Shown: in pieces, positions 29,474 to 38,678 of the stretch
Layout of the letters: every line of letters starts with the position of its first letter
How positions within the stretch are numbered: position 1 is the first letter of the stretch
Assembly: GCF_004786015.1 (NCBI RefSeq)
Contig: NZ_CP032096.1
Location: forward strand, 1,302,001-1,366,000
DNA: 64,000 nucleotides
Source: Hydrogenovibrio crunogenus
GTDB lineage: Bacteria > Pseudomonadota > Gammaproteobacteria > Thiomicrospirales > Thiomicrospiraceae
Direction: 5' to 3'
Made by a program: the position numbers and the translations under genes
The notes under the pieces: model-generated
Told to the model about the DNA's origin: nothing
The model's database searches: none
The model's input: only the letters and a program-made list of their open reading frames with translations

Positions 29474-31010
29474 GTAATTCCAGTTTAAACTCAACACCAT
29501 AAGGTTCATTGTCTTGAACATTAATCAAGTTATGAGCCTCAACATTTCCGTGATGGAAATCTGCTATCAACTTCACAATAAACAAGCCCAATCCTAAGTG
29601 CGTTTGATCATCTGCATTCACTTCACGAATGGACATCATACCGTCAAAAATCTGCTTTTCATAACCAGAGGGAAGCCGTGGGCCGCTGTTTTGAACTCGA
29701 ATAATGATCATTTTATCCACCTGATTCGCTAAAACCTTAATGGGCATTTGATGGTCATTAAAGTCCTTGGCATTACTGATAAGTTTATCCATGAGCTGTT
29801 CTAGCATAAAACCATCACCTAGAATATAGGTCTCCGGCTTCAACTGATAGTCCACCAAAATTTCTTTTTTATCATTGGTTTCCTGAATACTTTCTAGATA
29901 GTGCTTTAGCATTTCACCAATATCGAAAGGTTCTGGACTTTGCGAATGTAAACTGTCTTCAATACTAGAGGCCTCTGACAAAGAAGCAATAATTTGCTTT
30001 AACTGTTCTAAAGCATGTTTTGAATAACGTACTTGCTTATGTTCAACATCTTTCTCCAGCAATGACAAAGACATCGATAGACGGTTTAAAGGATTGTGAA
30101 TTTCATGCCTTAATGTTCTTGGTAATTGTTTTAAGTATCGCTCGTAAGAGGAAAGCTGGGTCAGCATTTCGTAAATATGATGCCTTAGGTCAGATAGTTC
30201 ATCGTGATAGCCCCGAATTCGAGTGTCAGGAAAAGACAACTGGTTTACTTTGCCATAATTATCAAAGGTATTACGAACATCTTTATCTAATCGGACGATG
30301 CGGTTCGAAAGCGATGCCGTATAAAAAATGGCACCCAAAATCACCATTAAGAAAACAAGTCCGCCAATCCCAATCAAACGATAGAAGTAATTTAATGACT
30401 CAGAGAGCAAGCTGTCCATCGTTTGTTCTAAAACCGCAGCACCAATAATTTGGTTTTTTACTCTTAAAGGGGTGGCCGACATTAAGGATACTGGCTGGTT
30501 GTTACGATCCATACGATACTGCTGAAAGGTTCGTCCATTAATCGCTTGTCGTATTAAAGCAATTTCTGGTGTTTTACTCTGGGGATAAGGGTAGGGCAAG
30601 GTATAAGGAATGATTGCTGAAAACGTTTTAATTAAATAATGCCCTAACAAACTAAAAGGGTCATTATTTTTTTCTAACGAATTATAGTTCGGCAAATGAC
30701 CGACCACATAAGTGGCTTGCCCATATTCATTCACAATCCACAGAACGGATTTTTCTAGATTCAGATGGGACAATTGACTGGTGGGGTTACCAGCCTGAAT
30801 TTGTAACGCCCATAAATCGGTTCTATTTTCCAGAATATAGGATAAATTAATCACCGTCTGCTGTTGAATGATTGCTTGATTCTTCAAAAGCAATCGGTGC
30901 AAATCCACAGCAAACTTATAGGCCAAAAAGGGTAAAACAGTTAATAATAACAACAAGATAAAGAATCTTGTTCGAATAGATAATCGAAGACGAAAGGCCG
31001 GTTTTTGCAT
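29451..31010 (-). CDS. Membrane sensor histidine kinase
   Basis: A 519-aa kinase. Membrane segment 1 is at about 16-36, then an extracytoplasmic sensor of about 170 residues, segment 2 at about 208-232, a HAMP-like linker, and the dimerisation box [16 protein letters not shown] with the phosphate-accepting H302. The N-box is [10 protein letters not shown] and the G-box [11 protein letters not shown]. Signal unknown; the sensor is not a family I can name. It is transcribed after the response regulator at 31056, which should be its partner, with a CCAGGCCTGG hairpin in the 45-base gap. The 3' end overlaps pyrF by 23 bases on the opposite strand. Confidence 0.9.
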   Translation of the reverse strand: MQKPAFRLRLSIRTRFFILLLLLTVLPFLAYKFAVDLHRLLLKNQAIIQQQTVINLSYILENRTDLWALQIQAGNPTSQLSHLNLEKSVLWIVNEYGQATYVVGHLPNYNSLEKNNDPFSLLGHYLIKTFSAIIPYTLPYPYPQSKTPEIALIRQAINGRTFQQYRMDRNNQPVSLMSATPLRVKNQIIGAAVLEQTMDSLLSESLNYFYRLIGIGGLVFLMVILGAIFYTASLSNRIVRLDKDVRNTFDNYGKVNQLSFPDTRIRGYHDELSDLRHHIYEMLTQLSSYERYLKQLPRTLRHEIHNPLNRLSMSLSLLEKDVEHKQVRYSKHALEQLKQIIASLSEASSIEDSLHSQSPEPFDIGEMLKHYLESIQETNDKKEILVDYQLKPETYILGDGFMLEQLMDKLISNAKDFNDHQMPIKVLANQVDKMIIIRVQNSGPRLPSGYEKQIFDGMMSIREVNADDQTHLGLGLFIVKLIADFHHGNVEAHNLINVQDNEPYGVEFKLELPIYRLTH

Positions 31011-31037
31011 AATCTTTTTTAAACAATCCTATTAGTC

Positions 31038-31064
31038 AAAACTGGCCAGGCCTGGTTATTTTTT
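31038..31064 (-). terminator. CCAGGCCTGG hairpin between response regulator and kinase
   Basis: An exact copy at 31046-31055, directly abutting the regulator's stop codon (31056-31058). On the minus strand the arms extend with G-U pairs and are followed by TTTTG. It could lower kinase expression relative to the regulator. Confidence 0.55.
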
Positions 31065-31757
31065 GTGCCAGCTGTACCCTCGTCCATATTCATTGTGAAT
31101 TAAGTTGAATTCAGGATCGATTTTCTTAAAAGCCGACCGGATTCGACAAATATGTGTGTTAATGGTATTTCGCTCAACCACTCCTTGAGTAGACTCCTGC
31201 AAGGTATCATACGTCACAACGCCTCGCTCGCCGGTTAAGGCGAACTGTTTCAGCATCTCAAACTCAGTGGCTGTGAGATCCAATGGCTTTTCTTGCCAAT
31301 ACGCTTTGAACTCTTCATTTGCTAAATCCAACCCTTTTATCAATGATTGCTCATTTTTATCGATGGCAGGGCTAGAACCCGTGATACGAAGCAAGTTTTT
31401 AACCTTTGCGGTTAACACGCTCAAGCTAATTGGCTTGGGTAAATAATCAATCGCACCTAATGCATGCCCGGTATAAATATCAAACTCAGATTGTCTTTCC
31501 GACAGAAATATCACCGGTATCGCGCGTTCATAAGACAACAGGTGCTTCGCAAGCTCAAAACCACCGTCAATTTCATTACCCAAAATAATATCGGAAATGA
31601 CTAAATCCGGCAGACTCACATCAAAGCTTTTTTCAGCCGATTTTCGATCCGAAAAGGCTTTCACTTGAAACCCTTGTTCTATTAAAGCTGTTTCAAGGTT
31701 TTCCAGTTGCAATGGATCATCTTCAATAATACTGATGGTGTAATCAGTGTTTAACAT
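31056..31757 (-). CDS. Two-component response regulator, OmpR/PhoB type
   Basis: A 233-aa protein: receiver domain with the acidic pair EDD near residue 12, phospho-accepting D56 in VISDIILG and lysine in DYLPKPIS, then a C-terminal winged-helix output domain (LTATEFEMLKQF, VERNTINTHICRIRSAFKKI, YGRGYSW). It should bind DNA when phosphorylated by the kinase downstream. It follows the bicupin gene by 46 bases, so the rpoN-bicupin-regulator-kinase run may share transcripts. Confidence 0.93.
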   Translation of the reverse strand: MLNTDYTISIIEDDPLQLENLETALIEQGFQVKAFSDRKSAEKSFDVSLPDLVISDIILGNEIDGGFELAKHLLSYERAIPVIFLSERQSEFDIYTGHALGAIDYLPKPISLSVLTAKVKNLLRITGSSPAIDKNEQSLIKGLDLANEEFKAYWQEKPLDLTATEFEMLKQFALTGERGVVTYDTLQESTQGVVERNTINTHICRIRSAFKKIDPEFNLIHNEYGRGYSWHKK

Positions 31758-31803
31758 AGTTTGCTACTCCAAAGAGGTCGATTGTTCCACTTATTTAAGC
31801 AAT

Positions 31804-32736
31804 TTATTTGATATATTGAAAGTCCAATACTTGCATATTCATAATGATTCCAGCATCTTGAATCGGCAGCACAATCGCATCCTGATCTGAATGATTATGA
31901 TGAGAATGCCACCAACCTGGTGGAGTGACAAAAACAGAACCGGGTGTCCACATCGCTTTAATCGGATCAATCAGATTCCCATCTTCATCAATCTCTTTAG
32001 CAATCATGGTATAAGTATCGGGTCCGGCAGACACGCAATAATCCAGCGCAACCGAATTATGTCGATGCGGTTTTTGCACAACCCCTGCCGGCAAAGCATT
32101 ATAAAGTGACCACAAAGTGTGCGTCAGCGTTAACGTGTGCGGAAAATTAGGGTTTGAAAGTAATATTCCTGTGCGATTTCGTCCTGCCGCTTCTTCTCGA
32201 ATTTTATCCAACTCATTATCCAAACGCTCTTTGGTGTAAAGAACCGGTGCAAAACGTTTTGTTTTAGGCACAACCCCCAAATACTCCAACAAAGGCGCAT
32301 CATGTACCCAGTAAATCGCTGTGTCTTCAGTTGCCGTATGCAAAGCATCCGTGACGGCAGGCAAAGTAAACAAATCTCCCGCTTTCCACTCAATGGTTCC
32401 TTCAGACATTTGCGTTCGCCCTGAACCACGAATCACAAAAAACATCTGAGAAGTCGCCTCAACTTGCGTTTTCAAGGTGTCATTCGGGTTAATTTTCAAG
32501 AAATTGGCCATTAAATTAGGCGTGGTCGCAGGGTAGGCAACATCCAAGCTTTTAGAAAGATCAAAAGGAATCACTCGAGTATCGCCAGACTGATGCAAAC
32601 TGGACGGATAATCGACCACATCAATCTTTGGCATCGGCGGATTCACCGCAGACATGTATTCATTAAAATCAGCTTGCGCTTCCCACTGTTGCTGTGCTAC
32701 TTCTTGTCTGTGCTCAACGGCTTGCTTTGGAATCAT
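31804..32736 (-). CDS. Bicupin, gentisate 1,2-dioxygenase-like
   Basis: A 310-aa protein with two cupin folds. The first is around 100-150 (MFFVIRGSGRTQMSEG, GDLFTLPA). The second is around 220-290 with metal-ligand candidates in KPHRHNSVALDY and PGWWHSHHNHSD. Overall this resembles gentisate dioxygenase-type ring-cleavage enzymes, but no other aromatic-degradation gene lies nearby, so the substrate is open. It starts 24 bases after rpoN and ends 46 before the response regulator. Confidence 0.75.
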   Translation of the reverse strand: MIPKQAVEHRQEVAQQQWEAQADFNEYMSAVNPPMPKIDVVDYPSSLHQSGDTRVIPFDLSKSLDVAYPATTPNLMANFLKINPNDTLKTQVEATSQMFFVIRGSGRTQMSEGTIEWKAGDLFTLPAVTDALHTATEDTAIYWVHDAPLLEYLGVVPKTKRFAPVLYTKERLDNELDKIREEAAGRNRTGILLSNPNFPHTLTLTHTLWSLYNALPAGVVQKPHRHNSVALDYCVSAGPDTYTMIAKEIDEDGNLIDPIKAMWTPGSVFVTPPGWWHSHHNHSDQDAIVLPIQDAGIIMNMQVLDFQYIK

Positions 32737-32760
32737 AATTACTTAAAACCTATTACCTAA

Positions 32761-34257
32761 CTATTTAAATTTATTCAATTTTTTACGTTCACTGGAAGAG
32801 GGGATATGCAGTGCTTCACGATATTTTGCAATCGTTCGGCGTGCCACATTGATGTCTTTTTCTTCCAGCAAAGCCATTAATTTATTATCGCTTAATGGCT
32901 TATTAGGATCTTCCCCTTCAATTAGCTGTTTAATATGCGACTTAATCGCGATGGCGGATTGATCATCACTGCCATACTGAGAGACCCCGGTTGAAAAGAA
33001 ATACTTCAACTCAAACGTACCTCTTGGGGTTTGCATATATTTTTGATTAGTCGCACGAGAGATGGTTGACTCATGCAATTCTAAAGATTCAGCAACATCA
33101 CGCAACACCATTGGCTGCATTGCTTGTTCACCTTCTTCAAAAAAGCGAGCTTGCTTTTCAATAATATACTTACCAACTCTCAGCAAAGTTTCGCCGCGAC
33201 TTTGAATGCTTTTGATCAATCCTTTCGCTTCAATCAGTTGTTCTTTTATCTGTTTGGTATCTGAATTGTCTGCGCCCAAACTGCCGGCCATATCGATGTA
33301 AGCAGAATTAATAGTCAAACGCGGGAAGGCATCTTGATTCAATTCCACAATAAATCCATCTTTAGAACGATACAGTTTCAGATCAGGAATAACAATTTCA
33401 CCCTGTGTGGAAGAATACTCTCTCCCCGGACGCGGACTGAGCGCCTGAATGACATGAATGACTTCCATCAATTCCTCATCATTCAATAGGTAGATTTTTT
33501 TAATCCGCTTGTAATCGCGCACACTGAGTAGATCAAAATTCTCTTCAATGATTTTAATGGCGGTCACAACATAAGGATTTTGAGGAAGCGCCTTAAGCTG
33601 AAGAATCAAACACTCCGATAAATTTCTAGCACCTACACCCGTCGGCTCAAATTGTTGAATAACAAAAAGCACTTGTTCAATATCGGCTATGCTAATGATT
33701 AAGTCCGGTTCATTTTTTTGAATCGACGCCATAATGTCTTCCAAAGGCGTTTTCAAATAACCTTCATCGTCAATGTCATCAATAATATAAGAGGCTATAA
33801 CTTCTTGAGAATCTGACCAGGAATAAATATCAGATTGCCAGTAAAGCTTTTCACTGAGTGTCACTTCAGCCGACGTATAATTCTCAGGAGCCGTATAGTC
33901 ATCATTATTACTGGACTTAATAGAGTTCGAGATAGGGGAGTCTATATAAACCTCCTCCCATTCATAATCCGCCTGCAAATCATCCGAAAGGGTATCGGAA
34001 GATTCGATATCCAATTCCGTCTCACTCGCTTCATTTATTGGCTCTTCTTCATATTCAGAATCGGCCGCATCAAACTCTTCAGCTTCATCTGGACCATCCT
34101 CATCAAGTTCTAACATGAAATTTGTTTCAAGCGTCGTCGAAATGGTTTGCTGAACCTCGAGTGCAGAGTATTGCAAAATTTTGATAGATTGTTGCAGTTG
34201 GGGAGTCAGTTTGAGCTGTTGACCTATATTAATCTGTAAACCTGGCATTAAAGCCAT
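32761..34257 (-). CDS. rpoN: RNA polymerase sigma-54 factor
   Basis: Alternative sigma factor for -24/-12 promoters, needing AAA+ activators, 498 aa. N-terminal glutamine-rich activator region (LQINIGQQLKLTPQLQQSIKIL), a long acidic region II, the core-binding part, and the C-terminal RpoN box ARRTIAKYREALHIP that reads the -24 element. The ATG at 34257 follows AAGGAG nine bases upstream. Usual neighbours lptB (before) and hpf/ptsN (after) are absent; instead a bicupin and a two-component pair follow. Confidence 0.97.
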   Translation of the reverse strand: MALMPGLQINIGQQLKLTPQLQQSIKILQYSALEVQQTISTTLETNFMLELDEDGPDEAEEFDAADSEYEEEPINEASETELDIESSDTLSDDLQADYEWEEVYIDSPISNSIKSSNNDDYTAPENYTSAEVTLSEKLYWQSDIYSWSDSQEVIASYIIDDIDDEGYLKTPLEDIMASIQKNEPDLIISIADIEQVLFVIQQFEPTGVGARNLSECLILQLKALPQNPYVVTAIKIIEENFDLLSVRDYKRIKKIYLLNDEELMEVIHVIQALSPRPGREYSSTQGEIVIPDLKLYRSKDGFIVELNQDAFPRLTINSAYIDMAGSLGADNSDTKQIKEQLIEAKGLIKSIQSRGETLLRVGKYIIEKQARFFEEGEQAMQPMVLRDVAESLELHESTISRATNQKYMQTPRGTFELKYFFSTGVSQYGSDDQSAIAIKSHIKQLIEGEDPNKPLSDNKLMALLEEKDINVARRTIAKYREALHIPSSSERKKLNKFK

Positions 34258-34350
34258 AGATAGAATCTCCTTGCCCTGAAATGATTTATCGGTTGAGTAT
34301 CTTAATAATGGTTATATAATAATCTAAAATGACTTAAAACGGTATGATCC

Positions 34351-34378
34351 TTGGCATAAGTTTAAAAAAACATGCCAA
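34351..34378. promoter_or_regulatory. Operator-like dyad TTGGCAT-N14-ATGCCAA
   Basis: Perfect 7-base arms at 34351-34357 and 34372-34378, 21 bases centre to centre (two helical turns), in the region between divergent rpoN and the antitoxin-like membrane protein. The spacing suits a dimeric repressor. The regulator is unknown. Confidence 0.45.
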
Positions 34379-34427
34379 AATTTTGATTTTAAGTAAATAA
34401 TACAAAAATAATGAGAGGAGTGACAAG

Positions 34428-34880
34428 GTGTCAATCAAGCAACAAGCGCATGAAATCGTTGATCAATTACCAGATGATGCAAACTGGAATGACTTAATTA
34501 AGAGTCTATATCGTAATCAAAAAATTACGTTAGGGATGACGGATCTAGAATTAACACAAAATCAACTATCTGAAGCCGAGATTTCGACGATTATGGCACG
34601 AATAGAGTCATCCAGCACCATGCCTGATGATATGCGTGATACTAAGTCCTACAACCCAGGAAACGAGGCAACACTAGGGATGGTTGCAGGGATTATCGCA
34701 ATCTTTTTCGCTTTTGTATTTCCACCAATTACTTGGATTGCCGCACCGATAGCCGTCATTGCCGGTGCAATGGGTGTTAAACACCATCAGCCTAAAGCTT
34801 GGGTACCGATTTTAATGGCTATCGTTTCAATGGCACCAATCATGATAATGCTAAGCGAACACATGGATTACTTTAAATAA
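34428..34880 (+). CDS. Antitoxin-like N-terminus joined to a two-segment membrane domain
   Basis: A 150-aa protein of two unlike parts. Residues 1-40 (KQQAHEIVDQLPDDANWNDL and onward) resemble the short N-terminal module seen in small chromosomal antitoxin-like proteins of the pattern 'A..I(V/I)..LP.DA.W.DL...(I/L)Y..Q.I..G'. Residues about 77-145 form two hydrophobic segments rich in G, A and P, like DUF4190-type membrane domains, ending in a short hydrophilic tail. No toxin gene adjoins. A strong AGAGGAGTG site precedes the GTG start. Function unknown; the antitoxin likeness is pattern recognition, not a search result. Confidence 0.6.
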   Translation: MSIKQQAHEIVDQLPDDANWNDLIKSLYRNQKITLGMTDLELTQNQLSEAEISTIMARIESSSTMPDDMRDTKSYNPGNEATLGMVAGIIAIFFAFVFPPITWIAAPIAVIAGAMGVKHHQPKAWVPILMAIVSMAPIMIMLSEHMDYFK

Positions 34881-35253
34881 AAAGTATCAGTCAATATAAC
34901 TCATTCACACAACAAGGTCTGGATATTCAAAGAGTGATGTCCAGACTCAACCAACCAATACCCATCAAATAAATACCCATAAACTTTTCCATACGTAAAT
35001 CTCATTCGTAAAGATACTCCGCGTTATTTTTAATAATTTAAGTCTTATTCATCCCCTTTATTAATATATTCGCATAATGTATATTATGTTAAATTCAATA
35101 TTTGATAAAGAAATTGATACACAGACACTCTTCTTCTGCTTCAAAATCAACAATTAAGCAATAACGTAATTCATTAGAATAATGACCAGGCCTGGTCATT
35201 ATTTATGTTAAAAAAGAAATTATGGATGAGTATGTAATTGGAGATTCATTACA
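34881..35253. other. A+T-rich intergenic region with one palindrome
   Basis: 373 bases between convergent genes. It holds the palindrome described at 35181-35200. I see no open frame with a credible start, no tRNA and no promoter that I would defend. Confidence 0.6.
35181..35200. terminator. Palindrome with CCAGGCCTGG core, convergent-gene terminator
   Basis: A perfect 20-base palindrome (AATGACCAGG and its complement) containing an exact copy at 35186-35195, placed 54 bases from the arsC stop and about 300 from the plus-strand gene. The T content on each side is modest. Confidence 0.7.
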
Positions 35254-35607
35254 TTACAGGATGGTTAATACATTTTCTGGTGGTCTTCCTATTACCACTT
35301 GATGACCCACCTTAACAATCGGTCTTTCAATTAGCTTAGGATTTTCGACCAAAATTTCGAGCCATTCATTTCTCGATCTGTCATCGTTTAAAGAAAGCTT
35401 GAGCTCTTTAAACAAATTTTCACCGGTTCGAATTATTTCCTGTGGTGTAATGTTCATTGCATGGCATAAAGCATCTAGCTCTTCAATACTGGGTGGCATG
35501 TCTAAATAACGCACTTCATTAACGCTGACGCCATTGTCTTGCAAGATTTGCAGCGTTTGACGACTCTTGGAACAACGAGGATTATGGTAGATTGTAGCTT
35601 GCTTCAT
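35254..35607 (-). CDS. arsC: ArsC-family reductase (glutaredoxin-dependent arsenate reductase type)
   Basis: A thioredoxin-fold protein of 117 aa, the usual length. The N-terminal active site is YHNPRCSKSRQTL with a single reactive cysteine (about residue 12), and the C-terminal VGRPPEN loop is the typical R-P-P element. Family members reduce arsenate with glutathione/glutaredoxin; some (YfgD type) have no proven arsenate role. No arsB or arsR adjoins. It is the last gene of dusA-xseA-xseB-arsC. Confidence 0.88.
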   Translation of the reverse strand: MKQATIYHNPRCSKSRQTLQILQDNGVSVNEVRYLDMPPSIEELDALCHAMNITPQEIIRTGENLFKELKLSLNDDRSRNEWLEILVENPKLIERPIVKVGHQVVIGRPPENVLTIL

Positions 35608-35625
35608 AAAAACGTCTCAACGGTG

Positions 35626-35862
35626 TTATTCAATACTTTCAGTCGCATTTTCATCATCAGATTCTTGATCCAAACGCTTATTCAAAGCCGCTTCAACCGC
35701 TTCAATTCGGGACTGACATACCTGGTAAGCTCTCGTGGCTTCATCCACCATCGGAACCAGTTCATCAATATCAATTTCTTCTGAATGAGACAGTTTTTGA
35801 GCAATTTCCTGTAATTTTGCATAATTCTGCTGATAACTTTCTGCATTATTTACTTTTGCCAT
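35626..35862 (-). CDS. xseB: Exodeoxyribonuclease VII small subunit
   Basis: The 78-aa helical subunit that coats the XseA stalk in ExoVII, which degrades single-stranded DNA to oligonucleotides. Motifs YAKLQEIAQKLSHSEEIDIDELVPMVDEA and the heptad-like C-terminus match XseB. It lies 14 bases after xseA and 18 before arsC. Confidence 0.94.
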   Translation of the reverse strand: MAKVNNAESYQQNYAKLQEIAQKLSHSEEIDIDELVPMVDEATRAYQVCQSRIEAVEAALNKRLDQESDDENATESIE

Positions 35863-35876
35863 ACGAATATCCTATA

Positions 35877-37445
35877 TTACGTTTCGTCAATGGGAATGGC
35901 CTGAACGATGCCATCACTAAAGGTTATATCAATCTGAGATTGCTGGCGCGCTTTTTGAGCTGTTTTAATCGGTGTGCCCTGCTTGTCTTTGATAATCGCA
36001 AAGCCACGATTAAGCTGTGTTTTAGGACCGGAGCTTAAAATAAAGCCAATCCACTGTTTATTTTTACTCTTAGCCTGCTCCAAACACATAAAGGGCTCCG
36101 TTTTTATCGTTTGATTTATTTGATTAAGCTGTTGTTTTTGCAAACTTAAGGCACCATTTACCTGATAATGAACTTCTTGATTTAACTGAGACAGCTGGTG
36201 TTTTTTATTTTGCAGCAAACTAACGCTCTGGCGCTGTATTTGATAATTCAAGGGTGCCAAAGTACGCTTCAGCTTGTCGGTAATCGCTAAACTCTGACGT
36301 TGTACGGTCTTTTCCAAATCGGCAAGACTCTGCTTTTGTTTTTGCACATACAGCTGACTGGCTCGCTCAATCAACAGCCAATGTTGCTGCGCTTTTTGTG
36401 CACGATTGAAAATGGCGTGCCGAATTCCGGCAATCACCTTACTCGGGGTATCAAACCGGGTCGAAGCCACTTCATCTAATAACGTATTATCCCGTTCATG
36501 ACCAATACCGGTCAGCACTGGAATCGTGGTTTGGGCAATTTGTTTTGCCAAGCTGTAAACATTCAACGGATTTAAATCCAGCTTTGCCCCACCACCTCGA
36601 ATAATGATGAGCGCATCAAATGGATTGGCGGCATGCAGCCCATTAAACGCTTCAAATGCCGCCAGCATTTCTGCTTCAACGCGCTCCCCTTGAAAAGCGG
36701 TATAAAAATATTTAAATTCACATAAATTCGAGGCCTGCAGCAAATCGGCATCCGCTCTAAAATCGCCCAGGCCTGCTGCGTTAGGTGGCGCAATCACTGC
36801 CACTCTAAAAAAATCTTCTGGGAACGGAAACGCTTTATTTAGATCATATAACTTCTCTGCAATCAGTTGCTGGCGAATCTTATTGAGATTAGCCTCCAAT
36901 TCTCCAAGCGTGAAGCTCGGATCAATGTCCTGAACAACCAAAGAAAAGCCAAATTTTTCATGGAAGTTAACTTCCGCCAACAATAAGATTTTTTGACCCG
37001 GCTTCAGCTCAGATCCCGTTTCTAGCGCAAATCGCTCCAATAAGCGTTTAACATTACTCTGCCAGATCATGGCTCGGCAAGTGGCAATGGGCTGACCGGA
37101 TTCGGCGGTTTCGGAAAGTTCAAGATACACATGGCCACGACGTTCATTAAGGTTTGCCACTTCGGCTTTAACCCAGACGGCTCCTGGAAAAGACTGGCGT
37201 AAAGCCACTTGAACCTGAGTCATCAGTTGTGACAAGGTAACGCCTTTTTCTTTTTCATTAGCCGGCACTGCCCCAGGCGATAATGTCGTTTGTGTCACTT
37301 GCTCTAGAGGTAGCCATTTCTGAAAAGCGCTTAAATCGTTTTCTAGCTCATCAGGGATATACCACTTTTTTTCCTGTGGGTTCCAACGCGCTCCTAACGA
37401 TTTAGCCGCTTCTTTTTCCGAAAAAGGCACCTCTAATAAAATCAT
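35877..37445 (-). CDS. xseA: Exodeoxyribonuclease VII large subunit with N-terminal DUF5710 module
   Basis: Catalytic subunit of ExoVII, 522 aa compared with 456 in E. coli. Residues about 70-165 are the OB-fold (VTLSQLMTQVQVALRQSFPG, VYLELSETAE); the catalytic core follows (VAVIAPPNAAGLGDF, IIRGGGAKLDLNPLN, IGHERDNTLLDEVASTRFDTPSKV), then a long coiled-coil stalk. The extra 50 N-terminal residues (LLEVPFSEKEAAKSLGARWN then KKWYIP) match the DUF5710 pattern of a small DNA-processing-associated module. The gene overlaps dusA by four bases. Confidence 0.93.
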   Translation of the reverse strand: MILLEVPFSEKEAAKSLGARWNPQEKKWYIPDELENDLSAFQKWLPLEQVTQTTLSPGAVPANEKEKGVTLSQLMTQVQVALRQSFPGAVWVKAEVANLNERRGHVYLELSETAESGQPIATCRAMIWQSNVKRLLERFALETGSELKPGQKILLLAEVNFHEKFGFSLVVQDIDPSFTLGELEANLNKIRQQLIAEKLYDLNKAFPFPEDFFRVAVIAPPNAAGLGDFRADADLLQASNLCEFKYFYTAFQGERVEAEMLAAFEAFNGLHAANPFDALIIIRGGGAKLDLNPLNVYSLAKQIAQTTIPVLTGIGHERDNTLLDEVASTRFDTPSKVIAGIRHAIFNRAQKAQQHWLLIERASQLYVQKQKQSLADLEKTVQRQSLAITDKLKRTLAPLNYQIQRQSVSLLQNKKHQLSQLNQEVHYQVNGALSLQKQQLNQINQTIKTEPFMCLEQAKSKNKQWIGFILSSGPKTQLNRGFAIIKDKQGTPIKTAQKARQQSQIDITFSDGIVQAIPIDET

Positions 37446-38515
37446 CTATTCTGTTCTTCCATTCGTTGAATTTCATTCGCCACACGCTGATAAGCTTCTT
37501 GCAACACGTCAATTCCTGCGCCCGTTTTAAAAGCATTTTCTGAAATGTATCGACGCCACATTCGCCCACCAGGTAGGCCAGCAAACAGCCCTAACATATG
37601 GCGACTTACTTGATTTAACTTCCCACCCTGAGTTAAATGAGTTTCAATATAGGGATACATCGACTCCAATATCGCTTCTCGACTTTTTACAGGCGAAGCA
37701 TCATCATAATAAAGCGCATCCACTTCCGTCAATAAATAAGGCTTTTCGTACACCGCCCGCCCAAGCATAACACCGTCGACAGCGGGCAACGATTGCGCAT
37801 CGTCCTTTAAAATTTCTAAAAAATTCAGCCCGGCTTCCGGGGTTTGAATGCCTCCATTAACGGCAATCTCCAATTCGGGAAACAAGGCTTTGATTCGGCG
37901 CACCCAGTCGTATTTCAAGGGCGGCACATCTCGGTTTTCTTTCGGGGACAGCCCTTGTAACCAAGCTTTACGCGCGTGAATAATTACACCATCCACTCTG
38001 GCTGCCTGAATGGCCGAAACAAATTCGACCAAAGCGTCAAAGTCTTCCTGCTCATCAATCCCGATACGGCTTTTAACGGTCACAGGAATCTCTTTAACAG
38101 CAGCTTTCATAGCACTGACCGCATCCGCAACAATGTTTGGATGCGCCATCAAACATGCGCCAATCATATTATTTTGAACACGATCGGAAGGACACCCTAC
38201 ATTTAGATTAATTTCGGAATAACCCCACTCTTCACCAAGTCTGGCACAATGAGCCAACTCTTCTGGATTCGAACCGCCAAGTTGCAAAACCACAGGACTG
38301 TCCATCTCCGAATGTCCAAGAAAACGTTCTAAATTATTGCCGTAAATAATAGCGCCCGTCGTGACCATTTCACTGTATAACCAGGCATGCTTTGTGAGTT
38401 GACGATGGAAGACTCGGCAGTGCCGATCGGTCCAATCGAGCATCGGCGCGACACTGAATTGAGAAGCACTGGAACGTAATGAATTTGGGGTTAATAAAGA
38501 ATTTTTGAGCGACAT
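37442..38515 (-). CDS. dusA: tRNA-dihydrouridine(20/20a) synthase DusA
   Basis: FMN enzyme reducing uridine 20/20a in the tRNA D-loop, 357 aa. It begins its barrel with FSVAPMLDWTDRHCRVF, a DusA hallmark, followed by NLNVGCPSDRVQNNMIGACLM with the catalytic cysteine and KSRIGIDEQEDF. The C-terminal helical domain includes HMLGLFAGLPGGRMWRRYI. First gene of the minus operon. Confidence 0.95.
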   Translation of the reverse strand: MSLKNSLLTPNSLRSSASQFSVAPMLDWTDRHCRVFHRQLTKHAWLYSEMVTTGAIIYGNNLERFLGHSEMDSPVVLQLGGSNPEELAHCARLGEEWGYSEINLNVGCPSDRVQNNMIGACLMAHPNIVADAVSAMKAAVKEIPVTVKSRIGIDEQEDFDALVEFVSAIQAARVDGVIIHARKAWLQGLSPKENRDVPPLKYDWVRRIKALFPELEIAVNGGIQTPEAGLNFLEILKDDAQSLPAVDGVMLGRAVYEKPYLLTEVDALYYDDASPVKSREAILESMYPYIETHLTQGGKLNQVSRHMLGLFAGLPGGRMWRRYISENAFKTGAGIDVLQEAYQRVANEIQRMEEQNR

Positions 38516-38678
38516 TAATCTACTTTTTATATATTACAGACCTTAAATAGGCCTCAATTTATTGCTGGCATGGCTCTATTAAGCCGTTAAACTAAGCAAA
38601 TTATAACGTGAACTGTCCCTAGTAAGGTGTTTTATTAAAAGGTATTATATCTTTTCAGTAACTGAACAAGGGCTGCCT

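Noticed and set aside
30020-30448. 142-codon plus-strand open frame
   Set aside because: Antisense of the histidine kinase core, whose motifs are unambiguous.
34351-34378. Possible sigma-54 promoter (TGGCA) upstream of the antitoxin-like gene
   Set aside because: No GC at the -12 position at correct spacing; the TTGGCAT is one arm of a symmetrical dyad instead.
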